This document shows, one piece after another, positions 7,638-12,716 of a DNA stretch of 20,222 nucleotides. How positions within the stretch are numbered: position 1 is the first letter of the stretch; every line of letters begins with the position of its first letter. The translations under genes and the position numbers were made by a program. The notes under the pieces were generated by a model. That model did not search any database. It saw nothing but the letters and a program-made list of their open reading frames with translations, and was not told where the DNA came from. This DNA comes from Pseudomonadota bacterium (GTDB taxonomy: Bacteria; Pseudomonadota; Alphaproteobacteria; Sphingomonadales; Sphingomonadaceae), in contig JAFAEG010000053.1 in the NCBI GenBank assembly GCA_023424095.1, forward strand, positions 1-20,222. Reading direction: 5' to 3'.

Positions 7638-8269
7638 TGATCGACGGCCTCACCATCGTTTCCCACCCTCTGGTCCAGCACAAGCTGACCAAGATGCGCG
7701 ACCAGAATACGCCGACTTCGGTATTCCGCGCCCTCGTCCGCGAGATCGCGACCCTGCTCTGCTATGAGGTGACGCGCGACCTGCCGACCGAATTGCAGGC
7801 GATCACGACGCCGATCACCGACACCGATGCGCCGGTGATCGCGGGCAAGAAATTGGTGGTCGCGCCGGTGCTGCGCGCCGGGCTGGCGATGGCGGAGGGC
7901 ATGCTCGATCTCGTGCCGTCAGCGCGGCTTGCGCATATCGGCCTGTATCGCGACCCGCTCTCGCTCGAGGCGGTCGAATATTATTTCAAGACGCCGGAGG
8001 ATTGCGCCGAGCGGCTGGTGATCGTGGTCGATCCGATGCTGGCGACCGGCCACACCGCGATCGCGGCGATCGACCGGCTGAAGGAAGCGGGCGTCGTTGA
8101 CCTGCGCTTCGTCTGCCTGCTCGCAGCGCGGCCGGGGGTGGAGGCGGTGCGCGCCGCCCATCCCGACGTGCCGATCTGGGCGGCGGGGCTGGACGAGCAA
8201 TTGAACGATCACGGCTATATCGTCCCCGGCCTCGGCGACGCCGGCGACCGGATGTACGGGACGCGCTAG
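7637..8269 (+). CDS. upp: Uracil phosphoribosyltransferase
   Basis: A 210-residue enzyme that joins uracil and PRPP to give UMP and pyrophosphate. The PRPP-binding loop is VDPMLATGHT (131-140). The PVLRAGLAMAEGM block, the GLYRDP segment and the C-terminal uracil-binding GYIVPGLGDAGDRMYGT end are all present, and the length is normal. In the URC pathway (URC6 in yeast) this step activates uracil before ring breakdown, so the gene may serve catabolism here as well as salvage. The ATG overlaps the URC4 stop (TGATG). Its TAG is immediately followed by the TAG of the opposing gene. Confidence 0.95.
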   Translation: MIDGLTIVSHPLVQHKLTKMRDQNTPTSVFRALVREIATLLCYEVTRDLPTELQAITTPITDTDAPVIAGKKLVVAPVLRAGLAMAEGMLDLVPSARLAHIGLYRDPLSLEAVEYYFKTPEDCAERLVIVVDPMLATGHTAIAAIDRLKEAGVVDLRFVCLLAARPGVEAVRAAHPDVPIWAAGLDEQLNDHGYIVPGLGDAGDRMYGTR

Positions 8270-8572
8270 CTAGCCGAGCAGCAAGCGGATTGCGCCCTGC
8301 CGGTCGATATTGGCCTGGGCGCGCAGCGATAAAGCGGTGTGGCTGGAGAGGTTGACGGGCGCGGCATCCTGCGCCGGCTCGTCGGTGTCGGCGCGATTGA
8401 TGCGGACGCGCAGCCGCCGTTCCGCCTTCACCGCATTTTGCGAGATGCTGAGGCCGCCGGCCTGGCCCCAGCGCCGGACGAAGTCGGAGCCGGCGACATC
8501 GACCCGGACGCCGTGAAAGCCCGGCGCGAAGCCGCTCGCGGTGGCGGCAGGGACGGGGCCGATCCGGGACAT
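8270..8572 (-). CDS. Hypothetical 100-residue protein downstream of rtcR
   Basis: A small protein I do not recognise. It starts MSRIGPVPAATASGFAPGFHG and ends with the helical segment NLSSHTALSLRAQANIDRQ. That end faintly resembles the C-terminal helix of flagellin-type proteins; the likeness is too weak for a call. The ATG at 8572 is preceded by a strong AGAGGGAG about 5 bases upstream, which decides this start against longer in-frame starts that would run into rtcR. It lies 58 bases downstream of rtcR on the same strand, so it may be co-transcribed. Its stop codon directly abuts the upp stop on the other strand, with no intergenic base. Confidence 0.65.
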   Translation of the reverse strand: MSRIGPVPAATASGFAPGFHGVRVDVAGSDFVRRWGQAGGLSISQNAVKAERRLRVRINRADTDEPAQDAAPVNLSSHTALSLRAQANIDRQGAIRLLLG

Positions 8573-8630
8573 AGGCTCCCTCTGGCCTAAGCGGCTTAAG
8601 GGCGGGCGGAGAGGCGGGACTAATCGCGAA

Positions 8631-10220
8631 TTAGGGATGTTGGCCGATGGCAGCCCAGTCGAGGCCAAACCGGGCAAGATATTTGCGCAGGCGATCTGCG
8701 TCGTTGGCGCTGCTGCGGCGCAGGCGGGAGGCGGCGAACAGGGTTCGCCCGGCTTCCGACAATGACCGGCTCGCGCGGCAGACACGGATCGTCTCGGCCA
8801 GCTGGACGCGGTCGAACGGGTCGATGGCCGCAGCCGCCTCGTCGTCGAGCAGCGCCGAGACCGCATCATCTTCCACCGTGCCGGACCAGAGCCGCTTCAG
8901 CCGCATGATCTCCTCGCGGACGCACTCCACGTCGATCCGACCGCGCGGGCTCAGCGTCGCCATCCGCGTGACGCTCGCGGCGAGGTCGCGAAAGTTGCCG
9001 GGCCAACGCGCTTCCGGCGACGCGGCGAATTCTAGATAGAGCGCGCGCGCTTCCTTGTTGAAACTCGCCCTTTCGCCTTCGCGTTCGGCAAAGCGGTCCA
9101 GTTCGTAGTCGAGATTGGGTGCGATATCCTCCCGCCGCTCGGCGAGTCCGGGAAGAGCGAAGGTCCATAGGTTCAAGCGCGAATAGAGATCCTCGCGGAA
9201 GCGGCCTTCCGCGACCGCCGCGCCGAGTTTGCGATTGGTGCCGGCAATCAGCTGGAAATCGGATGATGCCTCGCGGTCCGCGCCGACCGGGAGAAACGTC
9301 TTGTCCTCGATCGCTCGAAGGATCATCGCCTGCTCGTCCAGCCCCAGCTCGCCGATCTCGTCGAGGAACAGCATGCCCTTGTCGGCAGCGCGCAACAGGC
9401 CGGGCCGGTCGGCGGCTGCGCCGGTGAAAGCGCCCTTTTTGTGCCCAAACAAAGCCGACATCGCGCTGTCGCCTCGCAGGGTCGCGCAATTCACCTCGAC
9501 GAAGGCGCCGCCAACCTGATGCTGGGCGCGCTTGAGCTCGTAAATACGCCGCGCGAGCTGGCTCTTGCCTGCGCCTGTGGGGCCGGTCAGCAGCATCGGC
9601 GCGCGCGAGCGGGCGGCCACGCGCTCGATCTCGTCGATCATGCGGTTGAAGGCCGGGTTGCGCGTTTCGATCCCGGATTTCAGGAAGGATTTGCTGTCCG
9701 ACGCCGCCACCGCGAAGCGGGTGGCGATGCTGTCGTAGCGGGAAAGGTCCAGGTCGATTGCGGTCCAGGTGCCCGCAGCGCTGACGCTGCCGCGCGCCGG
9801 CTGGGTCTGCAGCAGCCGGCCGGGCAGATAGCGCGCCTCGCTCAGCAGGAAGAGGCAGATCTGCGCGACGTGCGTACCGGTGGTGATGTGGATGAGATAA
9901 TCCTCGACCTCCGGATCGAACGGCTCGGCCCGGGCGAAGTCGAGCAGCTTTCCGTACACCTCCTCGAAATCCCAGGGATCGGCGAAGTCGAGCAGGCGCG
10001 GATCGACCTTCGTCTCGGGCGAGACCGAGGCGATGTCCTCCGTCACATAATCGGCGAGCCGCCGGTGCGCGCTGCCGTGCAGCAGGACGAACCGATCGAC
10101 GCGCAGATCCGGGTGCATCGTGAGGCCGACGGACGGCCGCCACTTGTTCCAGCGTGACGGCCCGAACTTGCTGGCATCGAGCGTGGAGCCAAGGAAGCCG
10201 ATAACAGTGAGCGGTCGCAT
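8631..10220 (-). CDS. rtcR: RtcR, sigma-54 activator of RNA repair genes
   Basis: A 529-residue RtcR. The N-terminal CARF domain (about 1-180) senses damaged RNA ends in enterobacterial RtcR and holds back the ATPase; its ligand motif HITTGTH is at 111-117. The central AAA+ domain has Walker A GPTGAGKS (213-220), the sigma-54-contacting GAFTGA loop intact (263-268), Walker B MLFLDE (283-288) and REDLYSRLNLW near 342-352. The C terminus (about 465-529) is a Fis-like DNA-binding domain with SANDADRLRKYLARFGL, as in E. coli RtcR. I chose the ATG at 10220 because homologues begin with this MRPLTVIGFLG-like strand and AGGA lies 5 bases upstream. It is divergent from rsr, whose promoter it should activate. 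Confidence 0.95.
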   Translation of the reverse strand: MRPLTVIGFLGSTLDASKFGPSRWNKWRPSVGLTMHPDLRVDRFVLLHGSAHRRLADYVTEDIASVSPETKVDPRLLDFADPWDFEEVYGKLLDFARAEPFDPEVEDYLIHITTGTHVAQICLFLLSEARYLPGRLLQTQPARGSVSAAGTWTAIDLDLSRYDSIATRFAVAASDSKSFLKSGIETRNPAFNRMIDEIERVAARSRAPMLLTGPTGAGKSQLARRIYELKRAQHQVGGAFVEVNCATLRGDSAMSALFGHKKGAFTGAAADRPGLLRAADKGMLFLDEIGELGLDEQAMILRAIEDKTFLPVGADREASSDFQLIAGTNRKLGAAVAEGRFREDLYSRLNLWTFALPGLAERREDIAPNLDYELDRFAEREGERASFNKEARALYLEFAASPEARWPGNFRDLAASVTRMATLSPRGRIDVECVREEIMRLKRLWSGTVEDDAVSALLDDEAAAAIDPFDRVQLAETIRVCRASRSLSEAGRTLFAASRLRRSSANDADRLRKYLARFGLDWAAIGQHP

Positions 10221-10286
10221 GCTTATCCTGTAAGATAAAAGAGTATCCAATTCGATAGCTATTTCGCGCCTCAGCTGTGCGTACTG

Positions 10287-10298
10287 CATTTCCAAATG
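10287..10298. promoter_or_regulatory. Candidate RtcR upstream dyad 1
   Basis: CATTT-CC-AAATG is a perfect inverted repeat in the rtcR-rsr intergenic region, centred about 103 bases upstream of the predicted sigma-54 start site. The position suits an enhancer-binding protein. The assignment to RtcR is inferred from location only. Confidence 0.35.
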
Positions 10299-10311
10299 TC
10301 GCGTGTCGACG

Positions 10312-10330
10312 GAAACAATCCTGCTGTTTC
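10312..10330. promoter_or_regulatory. Candidate RtcR upstream dyad 2
   Basis: GAAACA (10312-10317) and TGTTTC (10325-10330) form a perfect 6-base inverted repeat with a 7-base spacer, centred about 75 bases upstream of the predicted start site. Symmetry, spacing and location fit a binding site of a Fis-like dimer. No sequence-specific knowledge of the RtcR site was used. Confidence 0.45.
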
Positions 10331-10346
10331 AGTATGTTGCGCAGGC

Positions 10347-10363
10347 CTGCCGTCTGTCGGCAG
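10347..10363. promoter_or_regulatory. Dyad just upstream of the -24 box
   Basis: CTGCCG (10347-10352) and CGGCAG (10358-10363) form an inverted repeat ending six bases before the sigma-54 promoter. It overlaps another perfect palindrome, GCAGGCCTGC at 10341-10350. It is too close to the promoter for a normal enhancer site, so it could be a site for another DNA-binding protein or chance in GC-rich DNA. Confidence 0.25.
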
Positions 10364-10368
10364 CGAAA

Positions 10369-10385
10369 CTGGCACGCCTTCTGCT
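10369..10385 (+). promoter_or_regulatory. Sigma-54 (-24/-12) promoter of the rsr-rtcBA operon
   Basis: CTGGCACGCCTTCTGCT matches the RpoN consensus YTGGCACGN4TTGCW at all but one fixed base. The invariant GG (10371-10372) and GC (10383-10384) are separated by exactly 10 bases. The predicted start site is about 10396. The site faces rsr, and rtcR encodes a GAFTGA-containing activator next door. Confidence 0.9.
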
Positions 10386-10394
10386 TTTATGTCG

Positions 10395-10425
10395 TCGTCG
10401 CACATGCGGATTTCATGTGCGGCGA
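10395..10425 (+). promoter_or_regulatory. 5'-end hairpin of the rsr leader
   Basis: Bases 10395-10406 pair with 10414-10425 (12 pairs, one G-U) around the 7-base loop CGGATTT. The stem begins at the predicted sigma-54 start site, so the transcript would start almost directly with a hairpin, which commonly protects mRNA from 5' decay. The role is inferred. Confidence 0.5.
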
Positions 10426-10436
10426 GCGGCGTAAGT

Positions 10437-10464
10437 GGGGCGGCCGGAATGAGCCGGCCGCCCC
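10437..10464 (+). promoter_or_regulatory. Very stable leader hairpin before rsr
   Basis: GGGGCGGCCGG (10437-10447) pairs perfectly with CCGGCCGCCCC (10454-10464), loop AATGAG: 11 GC pairs. No U tract follows, so it is not a normal terminator. It lies 35 bases before the rsr ATG and could control read-through, stability or ribosome loading. Confidence 0.5.
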
Positions 10465-10499
10465 GAAGGCGCCGAGAGATTCGAACAGGGAAGATGCAC

Positions 10500-12062
10500 A
10501 TGGCCAACAAGAGCCTCTTTGCTTCCGCGATCGCTAAACTGCTCCCGCGCACCGACATGGTGAACGAGGCGGGCGGTGTCGCTTATGCCTACGCGCCGCA
10601 GCATTTGCTGGCGCAGCTCGCCGCGACGGGCACGTTCAACGACGGCTTTTACGGGTCGGCGGAGGACCAGCTCGCCAAGGCGCTGGAGGCCGCGCAGGCC
10701 TGCGATCCGCACTTCGTCGCCCAGGCCGCGCTCTATGCGCGCCAGGCGGGGAAGATGAAGGATATGCCTGCCTTGCTGACCGCCTTGCTGACGGTGGCCG
10801 AGCCGGACCTCGCGGTCCGCATCTTTGGTCGCACGATCGACAATGGCCGTATGCTGCGCAGCTTCGTGCAGATCATGCGGTCGGGCCAGATCGGCCGGCG
10901 TTCGCTCGGCACGCGGCCGAAGCGGCTGGTGCAGCAGTGGCTGGAGCGTGCCTCCATCAAGCAGCTGATGCACGCCGCCACCGGCAACGATCCGAGCCTC
11001 GCGGACATCGTCAAGATGGTCCACCCGAAGCCCGCCGACGATGCTCGCAAGGCGTTTTACGGTTGGCTGATCGGGCGGCCCTATGACGTTGCCGCGCTGC
11101 CGGCGGAGATTGCCGCATTCGAGGCATGGAAGCGTGATCGCGCGTCTCCGCTGCCGGACGTGCCGTTCGAATGGCTAACCGCCTTTCCGCTGACCGCGGA
11201 GCATTGGGCGGAACTGTCCGGCCGGATCGGCTGGCAGGCGCTGCGCATGAACCTCAACACGCTCGCGCGGAATGGCGCGTTCGGTGTCGGGGGCGTGACG
11301 GAGCGTGTGGCCGGGCGGCTCGAGGATGCGGATGCAATCGCTCGTGCACGAGTGCTGCCGTACCAGTTGATGGTGGCGCTCGGTCAGGTTGGCGAGGGTG
11401 TGCCGCTGAAGGTGCAGGCCGCGCTGGAGACGGCGCTCGAGCATGCGCTTGCCGGTGTTCCGGCGGTCGGCGGAAATGTCGTGGTGTGCCCGGACGTGTC
11501 CGGCTCCATGCATTCGCCGGCGACCGGCTACCGCAAGGGCGCGACCTCGAAGGTGCGCTGCATCGACATCGCGGCCCTGGTCGCGGCGGCGGTGCTGCGG
11601 TCCAACCCGCAGGCCCGCGTGCTGCCGTTCGAGCAGCGCGTCGTGCCGCTGAAGCTCGATCCGTTCGCGCGGGTCGCGGCCAATGCGGCGAAGCTGGCCG
11701 GCGTGGGTGGCGGCGGGACGAACGTCTCGGCTCCGCTGGCGCAGTTGAACCGCGAGGGCGCTTCGGTCGATCTGGTGATCATCGTCTCCGACAATGAGAG
11801 CTGGATCGACACGAAGGGCGATAGCTGGCGGCGCCAGGGTGCGACGCAGACGATGCGTGAATGGGAGGCGCTGAAGCGGCGCAACCGGCACGCGAAGCTC
11901 GTCTGCATCGACATCCAGCCCTACGGCTCGACCCAGGCGCAGGACCGGGCGGACATCATGAATGTCGGGGGTTTCTCCGACGACGTGTTCGAAACGATGG
12001 CGCGCTTCGCCCGAGGCGAAACCGCCAGCTGGGTCGATCGCGTGAACGAAATGGAGGTATGA
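10500..12062 (+). CDS. rsr: Rsr, Ro60/TROVE-domain Y RNA-binding protein
   Basis: A 520-residue bacterial Ro60 orthologue; the Deinococcus protein is about 530. The N-terminal TROVE HEAT-repeat ring (about 1-300, with LPRTDMVNEAGGVAYAY and MLRSFVQIMRSG) binds Y RNAs outside and single-stranded RNA ends in its cavity. The C-terminal von Willebrand A domain has a full MIDAS: DVSGS at 332-336, Thr407 in GGGTNVS, and Asp431 in SDNES. I chose the ATG at 10500 with AGGGAAG just upstream; an ATG at 10494 would add two residues. An open frame continues upstream to 10296 but would include the promoter and leader hairpins. Its stop lies six bases before the first Y RNA unit, which supports a functional pairing. 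Confidence 0.95.
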   Translation: MANKSLFASAIAKLLPRTDMVNEAGGVAYAYAPQHLLAQLAATGTFNDGFYGSAEDQLAKALEAAQACDPHFVAQAALYARQAGKMKDMPALLTALLTVAEPDLAVRIFGRTIDNGRMLRSFVQIMRSGQIGRRSLGTRPKRLVQQWLERASIKQLMHAATGNDPSLADIVKMVHPKPADDARKAFYGWLIGRPYDVAALPAEIAAFEAWKRDRASPLPDVPFEWLTAFPLTAEHWAELSGRIGWQALRMNLNTLARNGAFGVGGVTERVAGRLEDADAIARARVLPYQLMVALGQVGEGVPLKVQAALETALEHALAGVPAVGGNVVVCPDVSGSMHSPATGYRKGATSKVRCIDIAALVAAAVLRSNPQARVLPFEQRVVPLKLDPFARVAANAAKLAGVGGGGTNVSAPLAQLNREGASVDLVIIVSDNESWIDTKGDSWRRQGATQTMREWEALKRRNRHAKLVCIDIQPYGSTQAQDRADIMNVGGFSDDVFETMARFARGETASWVDRVNEMEV

Positions 12063-12068
12063 AGAACA

Positions 12069-12228
12069 GGGCTGTGGCGAATGCTGGTGGGACTACATCC
12101 ACCAACGATAGTCCGAAGAGTAAAGCGCCCCGGCGTCAGCAATGGACCGGGGAGATGCGGGTTCGAATCCCGCCGCTGGAACGTAGCTTAAGGACGCCAC
12201 GTCTCACCAATATTGGTCGCCACAGCCC
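12069..12228 (+). ncRNA. Y RNA-like unit 1 with a D-loop-permuted tRNA-like module
   Basis: A 160-base unit. Its lower stem is 12 perfect pairs, GGGCTGTGGCGA (12069-12080) with TCGCCACAGCCC (12217-12228). It contains the Ro-binding consensus GNCGAANG as GGCGAATG. The upper stem is 12085-12093 with 12201-12209 (nine pairs, one G-U). The insert has a T arm (GCGGG 12157-12161/CCCGC 12169-12173, loop TTCGAAT) and a 6-pair anticodon-like stem, CCCCGG 12128-12133/CCGGGG 12147-12152, with a 13-base loop. A D-like stem (GAGT 12118-12121/GCTT 12186-12189) continues through GTCC 12111-12114/GGAC 12192-12195. The acceptor is reduced to about two pairs. Pairings are by eye; transcription is inferred from operon position. 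Confidence 0.75.
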
Positions 12229-12239
12229 GACCTGAATCA

Positions 12240-12318
12240 CCGCGGCGAATGCCGGCTGGGACTACATCATGTCACGATGTGCCTCCGGGCACGTCCCAGC
12301 CATTTCTCGTCGCCGCGG
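12240..12318 (+). ncRNA. Y RNA-like unit 2, minimal form without tRNA module
   Basis: A 79-base unit. The lower stem CCGCGGCG (12240-12247)/CGCCGCGG (12311-12318) is perfect. The conserved GGCGAATGC follows, then an upper stem GGCTGGGAC (12254-12262)/GTCCCAGCC (12293-12301) of nine perfect pairs. The 30-base insert shows only small hairpins: ACATC/GATGT, or alternatively GTGCC-TCCG-GGCAC. There is no T-loop or D-arm sequence. It resembles the simplest Y RNAs, a Ro-binding stem with a small loop domain. Confidence 0.75.
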
Positions 12319-12328
12319 ACCAATTCAA

Positions 12329-12451
12329 CACGGCGAATGCCGCGCGGGACTACATGGACTTCAGGGTCGCCGGTTCGATTCCGGCCGGGCTTCGGCCCGT
12401 AGCTCAGTCGGTAGAGCATGAGGCACGTCTCGCCACTCACTCGTCGCCGTG
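12329..12451 (+). ncRNA. Y RNA-like unit 3, tRNA body permuted at the anticodon loop
   Basis: A 123-base unit with lower stem CACGGCG (12329-12335)/CGCCGTG (12445-12451), GGCGAATGC, and upper stem 12344-12350/12427-12433. The insert contains, in this order: an anticodon-stem 3' strand (12359-12363), a T arm (GCCGG 12369-12373, loop TTCGATT, CCGGC 12381-12385), and an acceptor stem CGGGC/GCCCG closed by a TTCG tetraloop (12391-12394). A full D arm follows (GCTC 12402-12405, loop AGTCGGTA, GAGC 12414-12417), then the anticodon-stem 5' strand (12419-12423). The five-pair anticodon stem closes the module, so the tRNA is opened at its anticodon loop and grafted onto the Ro stem. The D arm and variable region closely resemble tRNA-Lys-type sequences. 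This is the YrlA arrangement. Confidence 0.85.
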
Positions 12452-12461
12452 ACCAATCAAA

Positions 12462-12555
12462 GCTGGCGAATGCCGGTGGGGACTACATTGGCAATCGGGG
12501 GTTCGAATCCCTCCTCGGCTTCGGCCGAGAAGTCCCACCAATCCTCGTCGCCAGC
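12462..12555 (+). ncRNA. Y RNA-like unit 4, T arm and capped acceptor only
   Basis: A 94-base unit. The lower stem is GCTGGCG (12462-12468)/CGCCAGC (12549-12555). The upper stem is GGTGGGGAC (12475-12483)/GTCCCACC (12532-12539) with one extra G. The insert holds a T arm (12497-12501/12509-12513, loop TTCGAAT) and an acceptor-like hairpin CTCGGC-TTCG-GCCGAG (12514-12529), then joins the upper stem directly. There is no D arm and no anticodon arm, so it is half a tRNA mimic. Confidence 0.8.
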
Positions 12556-12567
12556 ACCGCAACACAA

Positions 12568-12690
12568 GTCGGCGAATGCTGACGGGACTACAGGTTAGAG
12601 CGTCCGCTTCGGCGGGAGGTCGGCGGTTCGATTCCGCCTCCGGGCAACCGGATAGCTCAGTAAAATGTCTCGCCATCCCTCGTCGCCGGC
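12568..12690 (+). ncRNA. Y RNA-like unit 5, complete tRNA body permuted in the D loop
   Basis: A 123-base unit with lower stem 12568-12574/12684-12690 (seven pairs, one G-U), GGCGAATGC, and upper stem 12583-12588/12667-12672. The insert starts inside a D loop: GGTTA, D-stem 3' strand GAGC (12598-12601), an anticodon arm shortened to CCGC-TTCG-GCGG (12604-12615), variable loop AGGTC, and T arm GGCGG/CCGCC with TTCGATT (12622-12638). An acceptor stem TCCGG/CCGGA closed by GCAA (12639-12652) follows, then TA and the D-stem 5' strand GCTC (12655-12658) with AGT. GCTC and GAGC would pair at long range. All arms of a tRNA are present, but the order is rotated and there is no anticodon and no free 3' end. 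Confidence 0.85.
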
Positions 12691-12716
12691 AGCATGAAAG
12701 AGACAAGGAGGCAGCC

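Noticed and set aside
8573..8869. Longer form of the 100-residue protein starting at 8869
   Set aside because: It would overlap the rtcR C terminus in another frame and lacks a ribosome site, whereas the ATG at 8572 has AGAGGGAG.
10296..10499. Longer N terminus of Rsr from the upstream open frame
   Set aside because: This stretch contains the sigma-54 promoter, the predicted start site and two leader hairpins. Ro60 similarity begins at 10500.
12351..12426. Ordinary tRNA gene, suggested by the D arm and T arm
   Set aside because: The T arm comes before the D arm and the acceptor strands are joined by a tetraloop, so no linear tRNA can be drawn. It is a permuted module in a Y RNA.
12069..12690. 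CRISPR array
   Set aside because: Repeated cores are spaced by structured inserts of 79-160 bases and are themselves halves of a stem. No uniform repeat or spacer lengths and no cas genes are present.
12576..12716. N-terminal extension of RtcB
   Set aside because: It would be translated from Y RNA unit 5. A perfect AAGGAGG lies before the ATG at 12717 and the resulting 408 residues equal E. coli RtcB.
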